Made by a program: the position numbers and the translations under genes. A stretch of DNA of 64,000 bases, from assembly GCA_964448855.1 (NCBI GenBank), contig CAYUXI010000001.1:62001-126000 (forward strand). Direction: 5' to 3'. Below are positions 34,124 through 42,975 of this stretch, one piece after another. The DNA is from QAMX01 sp964448855 (GTDB lineage Bacteria > Bacillota > Clostridia > Oscillospirales > QAMX01). Below the pieces are notes generated by a model that saw nothing but the letters and a program-made list of their open reading frames with translations, ran no database searches and had not been told where the DNA came from. Every line of letters begins with the position of its first letter. Position 1 is the first letter of the stretch.

Positions 34124-36589
34124 ATGACGATGCGTGAAGAATACCTGGAACTGCGACGGGCCATTCTGAAACAGGAATATCAACACCTGAATGAGAAACA
34201 GCGGGAAGCCGTTTTTGCTGCCAATGGCCCCTTGCTGATTCTGGCCGGAGCCGGCAGCGGAAAAACAACGGTTCTGATCAATCGAATTGCCTATCTGATT
34301 CGATATGGAAATGCATACGAGAGCGATGACTTTCCGGCATGGATTGATGATGTGGAGCTCGATCAACTGGATGCTCATCTGAATCACCAGTCTCAGCTGT
34401 CGCCGGAACGTCTGGCACATCTTCTGGCGTCAAAACCGGTGAAGCCGTGGAAAATTCTCGCAATTACATTTACCAATAAAGCTGCTGCAGAACTCCGTGA
34501 ACGTTTGTCAACGGCGCTGTCGAGAGAAGCGGCCGATGCAGTCTGGGCTTCCACCTTTCACTCTGCTTGCGTCCGGATTCTCAGAAAACACTGCGAACGG
34601 ATCGGATACCGCAGTGGGTTTACCATCTATGATTCGGACGACCAGAAACGCGTCTATAAAGAAGTGCTGGAAGCGCTTCACCTGACGGAAAAGCAGTTAT
34701 CGCCGCGGGATGCTGCAACGATCGTATCTGGTGCAAAGGATAAACTGCAAACGCCGGAGCAGTTTGCCGCCTTTGTCAAACAGGAAGCTGGCAAGAAACC
34801 CGTTCGCGATCAGCGCATGGAAATCATGATCCCGGTCTATGAAGGGTATCAGCGCCGCCTGATGGAAGCCAATGCGATGGATTTTGATGACCTCATCATG
34901 AAAACCGTCGAGCTGTTTGAAACCTGCCCGGATGTTCTGGAAGAATACCGCCAGAAATTTGAATACATTCTGGTGGACGAATATCAGGATACCAACCGGG
35001 CGCAGTACCAGCTCGTGTCGTTGCTGGCCAACCCGCGCAGGAATATCTGCGTTGTCGGCGATGACGACCAAAGTATTTATCGCTTCCGCGGTGCCACCAT
35101 TGAAAATATTCTGGGCTTTGAAGATGAATATCGGGATGCCCGCGTCATTCGCTTGGAACAGAATTACCGCTCGACCGCCTTTATCCTGAATGCGGCCAAC
35201 GCTGTCATTCGAAACAACCGCGAACGCAAAGGCAAAACGTTGTGGACGGCACGAGAAGGCGGGACGCCAATCGTCGATTACACAGCCGAAAGCGAAGTCG
35301 AGGAAAGCAGCTATGTTGCGGAGTGCATCCTGAAGAATATCGCAAACGGGACACCCTGGAAGAACCACACGGTGCTTTACCGGATGAACGCACAGTCCAA
35401 CGCACTGGAGCTTGCCTTCCGAAAGCACGCCATACCGTACCGAATCATCGGCGGTATCCGGTTTTTTGATCGCGCAGAGGTCAAGGATATGCTGGCCTAC
35501 CTCCAGGTGATTGCAAACCATGCAGACACCCTTCGCCTGAAACGGATCATCAATACACCGCCCCGCGGAATCGGACAGAAATCCATCAATGAGGCGGTGA
35601 TGGCAGCTGAGCAAACGGGCACAGAATTGTTCGATATCCTACGCTATGCCAACAATTATGACGGCATTGCCAAGGGCGCACAGGCCAGTATGCTGCAGCT
35701 GGCTGATATGATTACCAGCCTGAGCGAAATGGCCAAGGAAAGACCGCTGGATGAGCTCTATGACATTCTGCTCGAACGCAGCCATTATGTCGATGCACTG
35801 CTGGCGAAACCGTCAGATGAAAACAAAACGCGACTGGAAAACATTCAGGAACTGAAAACCAATATTCTGCATTATGTGAAAGAAGCCGATGAACCGAGTC
35901 TGGACGGGTTCCTGGAAGAAATTGCGCTGTTTACGGACATCGACCGATATGACGCAGAGTCGGATGCGGTGACGATGATGACCATCCATTCCTCCAAGGG
36001 TCTTGAATTCCCCAACGTCTTCATTGTCGGCATGGAAGAGGGCATCTTCCCGGGAATGCGCTCCATGGAACATAAGGAAGATATGGAGGAAGAACGGCGT
36101 CTGGCCTATGTCGGTATCACACGCGCCAGAGATACCCTGACACTGACCCATGCAATGCGGCATATGCTGTTCGGACAGACCTCGCACAATCAGGTGTCGC
36201 GCTTCTTAGAGGAGCTGCCGGACGACTGTGTTGTTCGAGAGGGCGGCGTGCCGATCCGAAAGGAAGAGCCACGACTGATGGGTGGTTCGCGGTTTGATGC
36301 GGCCTGTGAATGGATCCCAAAACGGACAACCGGCAGTCGGACAGCTTCGTATGCATCCAACCGTTCGGAGACGGTGACCAGTACGAAAAAAGCCGAACCG
36401 CCCCGACAGGACGAGCCGTTGTTTGACTATCAACCGGGGATGCAGCTGGAGCACCGCGCATTTGGCAGGGGAGTGCTCCTGTCTGTAAAACCGACGGCAG
36501 GGGACTTGCTCCTGGAAATTGACTTCGAACAATCCGGGAAAAAGCGCCTGATGGCGAAATTTGCGCAGAAATATTTGAAAATCATATGA
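34124..36589 (+). CDS. pcrA: UvrD/PcrA-type DNA helicase
   Basis: 821-residue superfamily 1A 3'-5' helicase for repair and replication fork maintenance. Motifs in order: LILAGAGSGKTTVL (I), LAITFTNKAAAELRERL (Ia), YILVDEYQDTNRAQY (II), VVGDDDQSIYRFRGA (III), RLEQNYRS (IV), TIHSSKGLEFPNVFIVGME (V), LAYVGITRARDTL (VI). Compared with the usual enzyme there is an insertion of about 45 acidic/polar residues between motifs I and Ia (around residues 65-110). The C-terminal tail keeps the HRAFGRGVLLS Tudor-like segment that contacts RNA polymerase in PcrA. Confidence 0.95.
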   Translation: MTMREEYLELRRAILKQEYQHLNEKQREAVFAANGPLLILAGAGSGKTTVLINRIAYLIRYGNAYESDDFPAWIDDVELDQLDAHLNHQSQLSPERLAHLLASKPVKPWKILAITFTNKAAAELRERLSTALSREAADAVWASTFHSACVRILRKHCERIGYRSGFTIYDSDDQKRVYKEVLEALHLTEKQLSPRDAATIVSGAKDKLQTPEQFAAFVKQEAGKKPVRDQRMEIMIPVYEGYQRRLMEANAMDFDDLIMKTVELFETCPDVLEEYRQKFEYILVDEYQDTNRAQYQLVSLLANPRRNICVVGDDDQSIYRFRGATIENILGFEDEYRDARVIRLEQNYRSTAFILNAANAVIRNNRERKGKTLWTAREGGTPIVDYTAESEVEESSYVAECILKNIANGTPWKNHTVLYRMNAQSNALELAFRKHAIPYRIIGGIRFFDRAEVKDMLAYLQVIANHADTLRLKRIINTPPRGIGQKSINEAVMAAEQTGTELFDILRYANNYDGIAKGAQASMLQLADMITSLSEMAKERPLDELYDILLERSHYVDALLAKPSDENKTRLENIQELKTNILHYVKEADEPSLDGFLEEIALFTDIDRYDAESDAVTMMTIHSSKGLEFPNVFIVGMEEGIFPGMRSMEHKEDMEEERRLAYVGITRARDTLTLTHAMRHMLFGQTSHNQVSRFLEELPDDCVVREGGVPIRKEEPRLMGGSRFDAACEWIPKRTTGSRTASYASNRSETVTSTKKAEPPRQDEPLFDYQPGMQLEHRAFGRGVLLSVKPTAGDLLLEIDFEQSGKKRLMAKFAQKYLKII

Positions 36590-36629
36590 GCCTGTAAAGG
36601 TGACATATAAAAAAGAAAGGACGAGTATC

Positions 36630-37085
36630 ATGAAAAAAAGTGGGTTTCTGAAGGATTTCAAGGCGTTTATTATGAGGGGCAATGTGCTGGATATGGCCGT
36701 CGGTGTCATCGTCGGCGGTGCATTCTCCAAAATTGTCAGCAGCCTTGTCAATGACGTCATCATGCCGCTGCTGGGGCTGATTGTCGGCGAGGTGAGCTTT
36801 TCCAACTTGAAGCTCACCATGAAAGCCGCCGAATTGGGCGAAGATGGTGAGGTCTTGAAGGAAGCGGTCACGCTGAATTACGGACAGTTTCTGCAGAACA
36901 TCTTTGACTTTCTCCTGATTGCGCTCTGCATCTTTGTGGCTATCCGCATCATTACGAATCTCTCTAAACGCCTCAAAAAAGAAGAAGAAAAGAAAGAAGA
37001 AGCTCCGGCTCCTGCACCGGAACCGGAACCGACCAAAGAGGAAATGCTTCTGGCAGAAATTCGCGATTTGCTCCGCGACCGCTAA
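36630..37085 (+). CDS. mscL: large-conductance mechanosensitive channel MscL
   Basis: 151-residue pore protein that opens under membrane tension and releases solutes in osmotic downshock. The N-terminal FLKDFKAFIMRGNVLDMAVGVIVG is the pore helix; the periplasmic loop is followed by a second helix (IFDFLLIALCIFVAIRII); the C terminus is a charged Lys/Glu-Pro/Ala stretch. ATG at 36630 with gaaaggacg upstream is chosen over 36600. A terminator follows. Confidence 0.96.
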   Translation: MKKSGFLKDFKAFIMRGNVLDMAVGVIVGGAFSKIVSSLVNDVIMPLLGLIVGEVSFSNLKLTMKAAELGEDGEVLKEAVTLNYGQFLQNIFDFLLIALCIFVAIRIITNLSKRLKKEEEKKEEAPAPAPEPEPTKEEMLLAEIRDLLRDR

Positions 37086-37103
37086 AATGCAAACAGCGAA
37101 GAC

Positions 37104-37140
37104 AACAAGAGCGATGGAAAAACCCATCGCTCTTGTTTCT
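37104..37140 (+). terminator. rho-independent terminator after mscL
   Basis: 14-bp perfect stem (37104-37117 with 37124-37137), six-base loop, T-rich tail. Confidence 0.88.
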
Positions 37141-37182
37141 ATTTTGCGCAAATATCGACCTGTTTGAAGGACGCATTTCGTG

Positions 37183-37209
37183 CATTCTCAACATCTTTTT
37201 GTGAGAATG
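37183..37209. repeat. inverted repeat before the CarD-like gene
   Basis: CATTCTCA (37183-37190) and TGAGAATG (37202-37209) separated by 11 bases, about 25 bases upstream of the promoter's -35. A possible operator; could also be the end of the mscL transcript region. Confidence 0.3.
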
Positions 37210-37234
37210 GAAGGCTTTTTGGTCAAAATGCCCT

Positions 37235-37263
37235 TTGATTTTCTTATGAAAAAGCGCTAAAAT
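37235..37263 (+). promoter_or_regulatory. sigma-A promoter for the CarD-like gene
   Basis: TTGATT, 17 bases, TAAAAT, 41 bases before the ATG. Confidence 0.65.
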
Positions 37264-37303
37264 ATAAGTATAACACAGAAATTCACGGGCAAGGAGGACA
37301 AAA

Positions 37304-37828
37304 ATGTTTGAAATTCATACGTTTGTATCCTACGGGGGAAATGGAATCTGCGAAATCACAGATATTTGTGAGAAAGTGATTGATCAGGAAACCAAACGCT
37401 TTTATGTGCTGAGGCCAATCCGGGGTGACGGTGCGACCATCTTTGTCCCGGTGGATTCGGAAGTTCTGGTGCGGCGAATGCACAAGCTGATGAATGCGGA
37501 AGAAGCGAAATACCTGATTCGATGTATGCCGGAGACCGAAGCGGATTGGGTGGAGGATGATCGGGAGCGCAGCGAGCAGCAGAAGGCCATTCTGAACGGC
37601 GGTGATCGGATGGCACTGGTTCGCATGACAAAAACGCTCTATGAACGAAAACAGCGCCTGGCAGCCAGTGGGAAACGGCTGCGCGCAAATGACGCACAGG
37701 CTTTGCGCCAGGGCGAAGAAGTCCTGTTTGGTGAACTGGCTGTTGCGCTCGGCATCGAGCGGGATCAGGTTTTGCCCTGTATTCTGGAAACACTGTCCGA
37801 ATCGGAGCAAACGACGGAAAACAGCTGA
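37304..37828 (+). CDS. CarD family transcriptional regulator
   Basis: 174 residues. The N-terminal ~65 residues form a CarD/TRCF-type RNA polymerase interaction domain (FVSYGGNGICEITDI, in place of the usual YPxHGVG, and ATIFVPVDSEVLVR); the remainder is helical (ALVRMTKTLYERKQRL), as in CarD/CdnL proteins that stabilise open promoter complexes. gcaaggagg lies before the ATG. It is a single-gene unit with its own promoter. Confidence 0.9.
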   Translation: MFEIHTFVSYGGNGICEITDICEKVIDQETKRFYVLRPIRGDGATIFVPVDSEVLVRRMHKLMNAEEAKYLIRCMPETEADWVEDDRERSEQQKAILNGGDRMALVRMTKTLYERKQRLAASGKRLRANDAQALRQGEEVLFGELAVALGIERDQVLPCILETLSESEQTTENS

Positions 37829-37836
37829 AACGTGTC

Positions 37837-37865
37837 TTGACAGAACAACTAAAAACCGGTACAAT
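37837..37865 (+). promoter_or_regulatory. sigma-A promoter for the galactosidase-like gene
   Basis: TTGACA, 17 bases, TACAAT; nearly consensus. Confidence 0.85.
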
Positions 37866-37923
37866 ATAAGTGGAAGCCGATCGGCTATTTTGCTGACAAA
37901 TAAGAAAAGCGAGGATCAGATCC

Positions 37924-39534
37924 ATGCAGATCAGATTACCGGATGTAACTTCTGTTTATACCGAAAATGACCAATGGAGTTTTCAGGATGAAATGGGTCA
38001 ACTCCATGATGTGCTCATCCAGATAACTCGGACAGACGCGGGGATCGCTGTTCAGGCGACGGCGGAGACCTCACCGCTTTGCTATCTTCGTCTGCGGTGG
38101 CGCTTCCGGCCGGAAGAACGGCGTAATGAAGTCATTCATATTTACGGCGATGCATGGGAACGCGGCGGGGGAGAGCTCGAATGGCGCGGGATTGTCCCGG
38201 AACGCTGTATGCCGTGGTTCCTGCTCGTTTCCAACGGCTCGGACAGCTCGCAGAATCATCTTGGACGCTGCACAGAGGGCTTTGGTGTCCGTGCCCGACC
38301 GGCTTCCTTCTGTTTCTGGCAATATGATGCAGATGGATTGACGTTGTGGCTGGATGTGCGCTGCGGCGGAAAAGGCGTCATTTTGAACGGGAGAACGCTG
38401 CAAGCTTGCGAAATCCTGTTCCGAACCTATCAGGATTGTTCAGCTTTTGCAGCTGGTCAGGCGTTCTGCCGGGAAATGAGCCCGGAGTGCCTGGTTCCTT
38501 CGAAACCGGTTTACGGCTCGAACAACTGGTATTATGCATATGGGCACAGCTCTCATGAGGAGATGCTGGAGGATGCCGCCAACGCCGCAAAGCTGTGTCA
38601 GGGACTGAGCAACCGCCCGTATACGGTGATTGATGACGGCTGGACCGTCCATCCGAAAAACGGCCCCTGGACGCATGGCGGTGCGACTTATCCGGATATG
38701 CCGGGGCTTGCCAGGCAAATGAAGGATTTGGGTGTCCGTCCCGGTATCTGGACGCGCTACATCGCCGATGAAGGACACGTCTGCGGTTTGCCGGATGAGT
38801 GGCACCTGGAACGCGATTCGAACTACCTGGATCCATCCAGACAGGATGTCCTGGACTATATCGCCGAAACGACACAGCGATTTGTGGCGTGGGGCTATGA
38901 GCTGATTAAATTCGATTGCTCCACTCAGGATATTCTGGGCAGACGCGGCTATCGCGTTCCCAATGTCATCGCTGAGGATGGCTGGGCGTTTTATGACAGA
39001 TCAAAAACATCTGCGGAAATTATTGAGAATTTCTACAAAACTGTCCGAAAGTCAGCCGGCAAAGATGTTGTTTTGATTGGATGTGCAACTATTTCGCACC
39101 TAAGCGCAGGGCTTGTGGAACTGGGACGAACCGGAGCCGATATCAATGGCCGGAGCTGGGATATTACCAGAAAAATGGGCGTCAACACGCTGGCATTCCG
39201 CATGATGCACCATGGCTCATTCTTTGCAGCCGATGCAGACTGCATTGGCATATCCGGCGCCATTTCCTGGGAAAACAACCGGAAGTGGCTGGAATTGCTT
39301 TCCAAAAGCGGTACGCCGTTATTTGTCTCGTGCAAACCGGGCGTTTTAGACGCAGAACAGACGGAAATCCTGCGACAGGCATATCACCGCGGCGCGAAAC
39401 AGACGGATGTGCTGATTCCGTTGGACTGGATGGAAAATATTTGCCCGAGACGGTATCTGATCAACGGCGAGGAAATCCAGTTCGACTGGTTTGACGATCT
39501 GATCTGTACGGGCTTTGCCGGAAAGACCAATTAA
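37924..39534 (+). CDS. alpha-galactosidase-like glycoside hydrolase (GH36-type)
   Basis: 536 residues, cytoplasmic (no signal peptide). The N-terminal ~180 residues form a beta-sandwich; the barrel domain starts near YGSNNWYYAYG and holds YTVIDDGWTVH, GVRPGIWTRYIA and ELIKFDCSTQD, with the likely nucleophile Asp in the last. Later TGADINGRSWD carries a plausible acid/base region. The pattern fits GH36 and the related raffinose-synthase/Sip1 group; true substrate could be another alpha-galactoside. The absence of transporter genes suggests an orphan gene. gaggatcagatcc precedes the ATG. Confidence 0.85.
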   Translation: MQIRLPDVTSVYTENDQWSFQDEMGQLHDVLIQITRTDAGIAVQATAETSPLCYLRLRWRFRPEERRNEVIHIYGDAWERGGGELEWRGIVPERCMPWFLLVSNGSDSSQNHLGRCTEGFGVRARPASFCFWQYDADGLTLWLDVRCGGKGVILNGRTLQACEILFRTYQDCSAFAAGQAFCREMSPECLVPSKPVYGSNNWYYAYGHSSHEEMLEDAANAAKLCQGLSNRPYTVIDDGWTVHPKNGPWTHGGATYPDMPGLARQMKDLGVRPGIWTRYIADEGHVCGLPDEWHLERDSNYLDPSRQDVLDYIAETTQRFVAWGYELIKFDCSTQDILGRRGYRVPNVIAEDGWAFYDRSKTSAEIIENFYKTVRKSAGKDVVLIGCATISHLSAGLVELGRTGADINGRSWDITRKMGVNTLAFRMMHHGSFFAADADCIGISGAISWENNRKWLELLSKSGTPLFVSCKPGVLDAEQTEILRQAYHRGAKQTDVLIPLDWMENICPRRYLINGEEIQFDWFDDLICTGFAGKTN

Positions 39535-39546
39535 CAGCAACTGTAA

Positions 39547-39583
39547 AATGACCCCGACGGAACCAAGTTTCGTCGGGGTCATT
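39547..39583 (+). terminator. hairpin after the galactosidase-like gene
   Basis: 13-bp perfect stem AATGACCCCGACG (39547-39559) with its complement (39571-39583). The following T tract is weak, so termination strength is uncertain. Confidence 0.6.
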
Positions 39584-39631
39584 GACATTTAGGCGCAATC
39601 TGAAAAGAAAGAGGGGGCATTTTCCCAAATG

Positions 39632-39667
39632 CTCTATTGAACAAAATGAAGATTTTGTTCAATAGAG
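39632..39667. repeat. perfect 16-bp hairpin of unknown role
   Basis: CTCTATTGAACAAAAT (39632-39647), GAAG loop, exact complement (39652-39667). No T run on either strand. It lies 37 bases past the end of the leftward 82-residue gene and 98 bases after the galactosidase-like gene. Confidence 0.6.
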
Positions 39668-39704
39668 GGAGGTGAAACAGGCCAATCTACGCCTGAATCA
39701 ACCG

Positions 39705-39953
39705 TCAGTCGACCTGTGTAGGCTCATCTGTCGGTGCGTCCGCTGCTTCGTTGGCTGTTTCGTTCCATGTAAATGGTCGAATGGCCGGCTGTTGATTCGG
39801 CGTGCGTTTATACGGATCATACCGAAATTTTCGACAATGATAATCCGCAGCGACCGGACCACGATAATAACAAAGCATCTCCTCACGCGCAGATCGGTCG
39901 GCCCACGCACAATATTCGCACAGATGCGGATGCTCTTTATTGAATAAACGCAT
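39705..39953 (-). CDS. small conserved Cys-containing protein
   Basis: 82 residues. The order Cys-x-x-Cys (LCEYCAWA), a later MLCYYRG and YHCRKFRYDPYKRTPN matches a type of small four-Cys protein I have seen in many Clostridia, probably zinc-binding and of unknown function. The C-terminal third is Pro/Thr/Glu-rich and poorly conserved in look. It has a perfect AAAAGGAG eight bases before the ATG and its own promoter at 40011-40039, which together make it a convincing gene; the longer frame to 40117 crosses that promoter. Confidence 0.82.
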   Translation of the reverse strand: MRLFNKEHPHLCEYCAWADRSAREEMLCYYRGPVAADYHCRKFRYDPYKRTPNQQPAIRPFTWNETANEAADAPTDEPTQVD

Positions 39954-40010
39954 TTGAGAAACTCCTTTTCGGCTTTTCGAATGGTACAGGATTCGAAGAC
40001 TCCTTTATTG

Positions 40011-40039
40011 AGTATACTATATTTTTCTCCACTTTGCAA
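40011..40039 (-). promoter_or_regulatory. sigma-A promoter for the small Cys protein gene
   Basis: Minus strand: TTGCAA, 17 bases, TATACT; 58 bases before the ATG. Confidence 0.75.
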
Positions 40040-40071
40040 GAGGAAAATTTCACTTTTTTCCGCCAAGGCAC

Positions 40072-40099
40072 TTGACAAATTTCGAATTTCGAATATAAT
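40072..40099 (+). promoter_or_regulatory. sigma-A promoter for purA leader
   Basis: TTGACA, 16 bases, TATAAT. The spacer is filled by two tandem TTCGAA palindromes (40081-40086 and 40088-40093), so a regulator bound there would block RNA polymerase. Confidence 0.82.
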
Positions 40100-40120
40100 A
40101 TATGTTGTTGTGGACAATGG

Positions 40121-40165
40121 GGTCTATGCGGCGGGGTCTTTATCGCTGCATAGACCTTCTTTTTG
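40121..40165 (+). terminator. attenuator-like terminator in the purA leader
   Basis: 13-bp stem with one G-U (40121-40133 with 40144-40156), ten-base loop, then TTCTTTTTG. It lies about 15 bases after the expected transcription start and 77 bases before purA, so either it attenuates purA or it ends a ~60-base small RNA. Confidence 0.75.
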
Positions 40166-40242
40166 TTCGAAATGGGTAATTTTTAATAAGTTATGAATTT
40201 GTTTCATTCTATTCAGGAATCATGTTTGGAAGGATGATATCT

Positions 40243-41514
40243 ATGCTGACAGCAATCGTAGGAACAAACTGGGGCGACGAAGGAAAAGGCCGGATGGTCG
40301 ACCTGCTCTCAAAGGATTATGAAGTCGTGTGCCGTTATCAGGGCGGTAACAACGCAGGCCATACCGTGATCAATGAACGTGGGAAATTTATTCTGAATCT
40401 GCTGCCGAGCGGAATTTTGCGGAGCAATACCGTCAATGTCATGGGTGCCGGCATGGTGATCGATCTGAAGCATCTGTGCGGTGAATTGGATGCACTGGCC
40501 GCAAAATCAATCGAAGTGACGCCGGAGCATTTGAAAATCAGCGACCGCGCAGTGATCTGTCTGCCCTATCATCCCTTGCTGGATGTGCTGGAAGAAGAAC
40601 GGCTTGGCGATAAGAAATTTGGTTCAACGCGCCGAGGGATTGCCCCGGTTTACAGCGATAAATACATGAAAAAGGTTCTCCGCTTTGGCGATCTGGTTTC
40701 TGACCACCTGAAGGAGACGGTAACCGATCTGCTGGAGTGGAAAAACCTGACGATTACGGCTTACGGCCATGCGCCGATGGATCCGAATGAGGTCATGGCG
40801 TATCTGGAACAATACGGAAATCGCCTCAAGCCGTATGTGTGCAATCTCACGGATGATTTGACCGACGCCATCCAACAGGGAAAGAACATCCTGTTTGAGG
40901 CACAGTTAGGGGCGCTTCGCGATATCGATTACGGGATTTGCCCGTATACCTCGTCATCAACGACGCTTGCGTCCTATGCGCCGATTGGAGCCGGTATTCC
41001 GGGTGCGCGCTTGGATTCTGTCATCGGTATTATGAAGGCGTATTCCTCCTGCGTGGGCGAAGGGCCGTTTGTCTGTGAAATGCAGGGCGATGAAGCGGAA
41101 GCGCTTCGCCGGGCGGGCAACGAATACGGCGCTGCAACCGGACGCCCCAGACGGGTTGGCGGATTTGATGTGGTTGCGTCACGCTATGGCGTTCAAATGC
41201 AGGGCTGCACAGAAATTGCTTTGACAAAGCTCGATGTTCTTTCCTATATGGAACGGATTCCGGTGGTGACAGCCTACGAAATCGATGGCGTCCCAACCAC
41301 GAAATTCCCATACGGCGATGCGCTGCTCCGCGCCAAACCGGTAATTGAATATCTGCCGGGATTCTGTTCGGATATCTCCGGAGCCCGCACCTGGCAGGAA
41401 CTTTCGGAAAATGCACAACAATATGTGCGGTATCTGGAAACGGCGGTCGGATGCAAAATCCGCTATGTGTCGTGCGGCGCAGAACGTGACCAGTATATCG
41501 ATTTGGAACGCTGA
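40243..41514 (+). CDS. purA: adenylosuccinate synthetase
   Basis: Joins IMP and aspartate using GTP in AMP synthesis. 423 residues. VGTNWGDEGKGRMVDLLS (phosphate loop), QGGNNAGHTV, GSTRRGIAPVYSDK and the C-terminal DVLSYMERIPVVTAYEIDG region fit. The start MLTAIVGTNWG at 40243 has ggaagga upstream; starts from 40222 add seven unlikely residues. Its leader contains a terminator and TTCGAA sites (see findings). glnA follows, so nitrogen and purine genes are side by side. Confidence 0.96.
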   Translation: MLTAIVGTNWGDEGKGRMVDLLSKDYEVVCRYQGGNNAGHTVINERGKFILNLLPSGILRSNTVNVMGAGMVIDLKHLCGELDALAAKSIEVTPEHLKISDRAVICLPYHPLLDVLEEERLGDKKFGSTRRGIAPVYSDKYMKKVLRFGDLVSDHLKETVTDLLEWKNLTITAYGHAPMDPNEVMAYLEQYGNRLKPYVCNLTDDLTDAIQQGKNILFEAQLGALRDIDYGICPYTSSSTTLASYAPIGAGIPGARLDSVIGIMKAYSSCVGEGPFVCEMQGDEAEALRRAGNEYGAATGRPRRVGGFDVVASRYGVQMQGCTEIALTKLDVLSYMERIPVVTAYEIDGVPTTKFPYGDALLRAKPVIEYLPGFCSDISGARTWQELSENAQQYVRYLETAVGCKIRYVSCGAERDQYIDLER

Positions 41515-41545
41515 ATTTTTTGATGAACTCCGGAAATTCTGCCGA

Positions 41546-41574
41546 TTGTATTCCAAACGAGATCATGATATAAT
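41546..41574 (+). promoter_or_regulatory. sigma-A promoter for glnA
   Basis: TTGTAT, 17 bases, TATAAT, 66 bases before the glnA ATG. Confidence 0.7.
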
Positions 41575-41640
41575 AAAAGCAGACGATTCCGGCACCACGC
41601 TGACCATCATGAATGATGCAAACGGAAAGGAGTATGTGTC

Positions 41641-42924
41641 ATGTCCACATCCGCAGCGCAGATTTCTGAATTTATCCGAGCCAATGATATTAAATTCGTC
41701 CGGCTGGCTTTTTGTAATTTGTTTGGGCTTCAAAAGAATATCTCTGTCAATGCGGCTCATTTTGAACGGTCGCTTGCTTCTGGCATTCCGTTTGATGCGT
41801 CTTCGGTGCAGGGGCTCTCGCCGTCCGGTGCGGAGGATGCCCTGCTTTGCCCGGATTTCGACACGTTGACGGTACTCCCCTGGCGTCCCACACAGGGACG
41901 GGTTGCACGGTTTCTGTGCGATCTCGTCTCCGAAAACGGCCGTCCACTGGCGCTGGATACAAGGCATATCCTGAAAAATGCCATTGCGGAAGCCAAGAAG
42001 ATGGATCTGGATATTGTCTTTGGGTCGGAATGCGAATTTTATCTGTTCCAAACGGACGATCATGGCGAGCCGACCTATCATCCGCATGATTCCGGCTCCT
42101 ATTTTGATATGGCTCCCTTGGACAAAGGCGAAAACATCCGGCGCGAAATCTGCCTGACCCTGGAAGAAATGGGTCTGTTTCCGGAGGCCAGCCATCACGA
42201 GGCAGGCCCCGGCCAGAATGAAGTGGATTTTCGCTACGACACAGCTCTGATGGCTGCGGATCATTTCCTCACCTTCAAAGCGGTTGTGAAAGCCATTGCA
42301 TCGCTGAACGGGCTCTACGCCTCCTTTATGCCGCAGCCGATTTACGGAAAAAGCGGGAGTGGACTGCATATCAATACCTCCATTTTCCGCGATGGCGTGA
42401 ACCTGATGGACGGGTTTGAACGCGGCTCCAATCAGCTGGCAGAGAGCTTTTTGGCCGGGATTCTGTCCCATGTGGCCGAAATGAGCGCTTTTTTGAATCC
42501 GACGGTCAACTCGTATGACCGACTGAGCCTTCCGCAAACGCCGTCCTCTATCTCGTGGTCGATTCGAAACCGCTCCAACCTGATTCGCATTCCGTCCGAA
42601 TCCGGCGAACGCGCCCGATTCGAGCTCCGTTCACCCGACCCGTCTGTGAACCCTTACCTGGCATTTGCACTGGTGATTGCAGCAGGGCTGGACGGGATTG
42701 CAAAAGGGCTGACCTTGATGGAGCCGGGCGTTATCCTTGGAGAATTGCCGTCGTCGCTGTCGGATGCATTGACGTTGGCCGAAAACAGCCCATGGATTGA
42801 AAAGGTGATCGGTTCTTCTGTCAGCACACGTTACATCACGCAAAAGCGTGATGAGGCCGCCGCTTTCGTCAGCAGTGGAAATAAACCTGCATTCTATGCA
42901 GAACAGTATTTTCGAGTGCTCTGA
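41641..42924 (+). CDS. glnA: type I glutamine synthetase
   Basis: 427 residues. Makes glutamine from glutamate, ammonia and ATP. Marks: VRLAFCNLFGLQKNISV at the N terminus, PFDASSVQG, GSECEFYLF (metal-binding Glu), HHEAGPGQNEVDF, MPQPIYGKSGSGLHIN and NRSNLIRIP with RFELRSPDPSVNPYL. The adenylylation-site motif of beta-type enzymes is absent, so it is the alpha type. An ANTAR-domain regulator gene follows 51 bases on, suggesting dedicated control of this enzyme. Sequence is close to GS but slightly divergent; it may be one of several copies. Confidence 0.92.
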   Translation: MSTSAAQISEFIRANDIKFVRLAFCNLFGLQKNISVNAAHFERSLASGIPFDASSVQGLSPSGAEDALLCPDFDTLTVLPWRPTQGRVARFLCDLVSENGRPLALDTRHILKNAIAEAKKMDLDIVFGSECEFYLFQTDDHGEPTYHPHDSGSYFDMAPLDKGENIRREICLTLEEMGLFPEASHHEAGPGQNEVDFRYDTALMAADHFLTFKAVVKAIASLNGLYASFMPQPIYGKSGSGLHINTSIFRDGVNLMDGFERGSNQLAESFLAGILSHVAEMSAFLNPTVNSYDRLSLPQTPSSISWSIRNRSNLIRIPSESGERARFELRSPDPSVNPYLAFALVIAAGLDGIAKGLTLMEPGVILGELPSSLSDALTLAENSPWIEKVIGSSVSTRYITQKRDEAAAFVSSGNKPAFYAEQYFRVL

Positions 42925-42975
42925 CCGTTTGACATTGATGCTGAAAAAACAAACGAAAGGAGCAAAATTCCGGAT

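Noticed and set aside
39672..39947. Plus-strand frame with an RBS-like gggaggtg
   Set aside because: It is antisense to the well-supported 82-residue gene and its Cys/Arg-rich product looks random.
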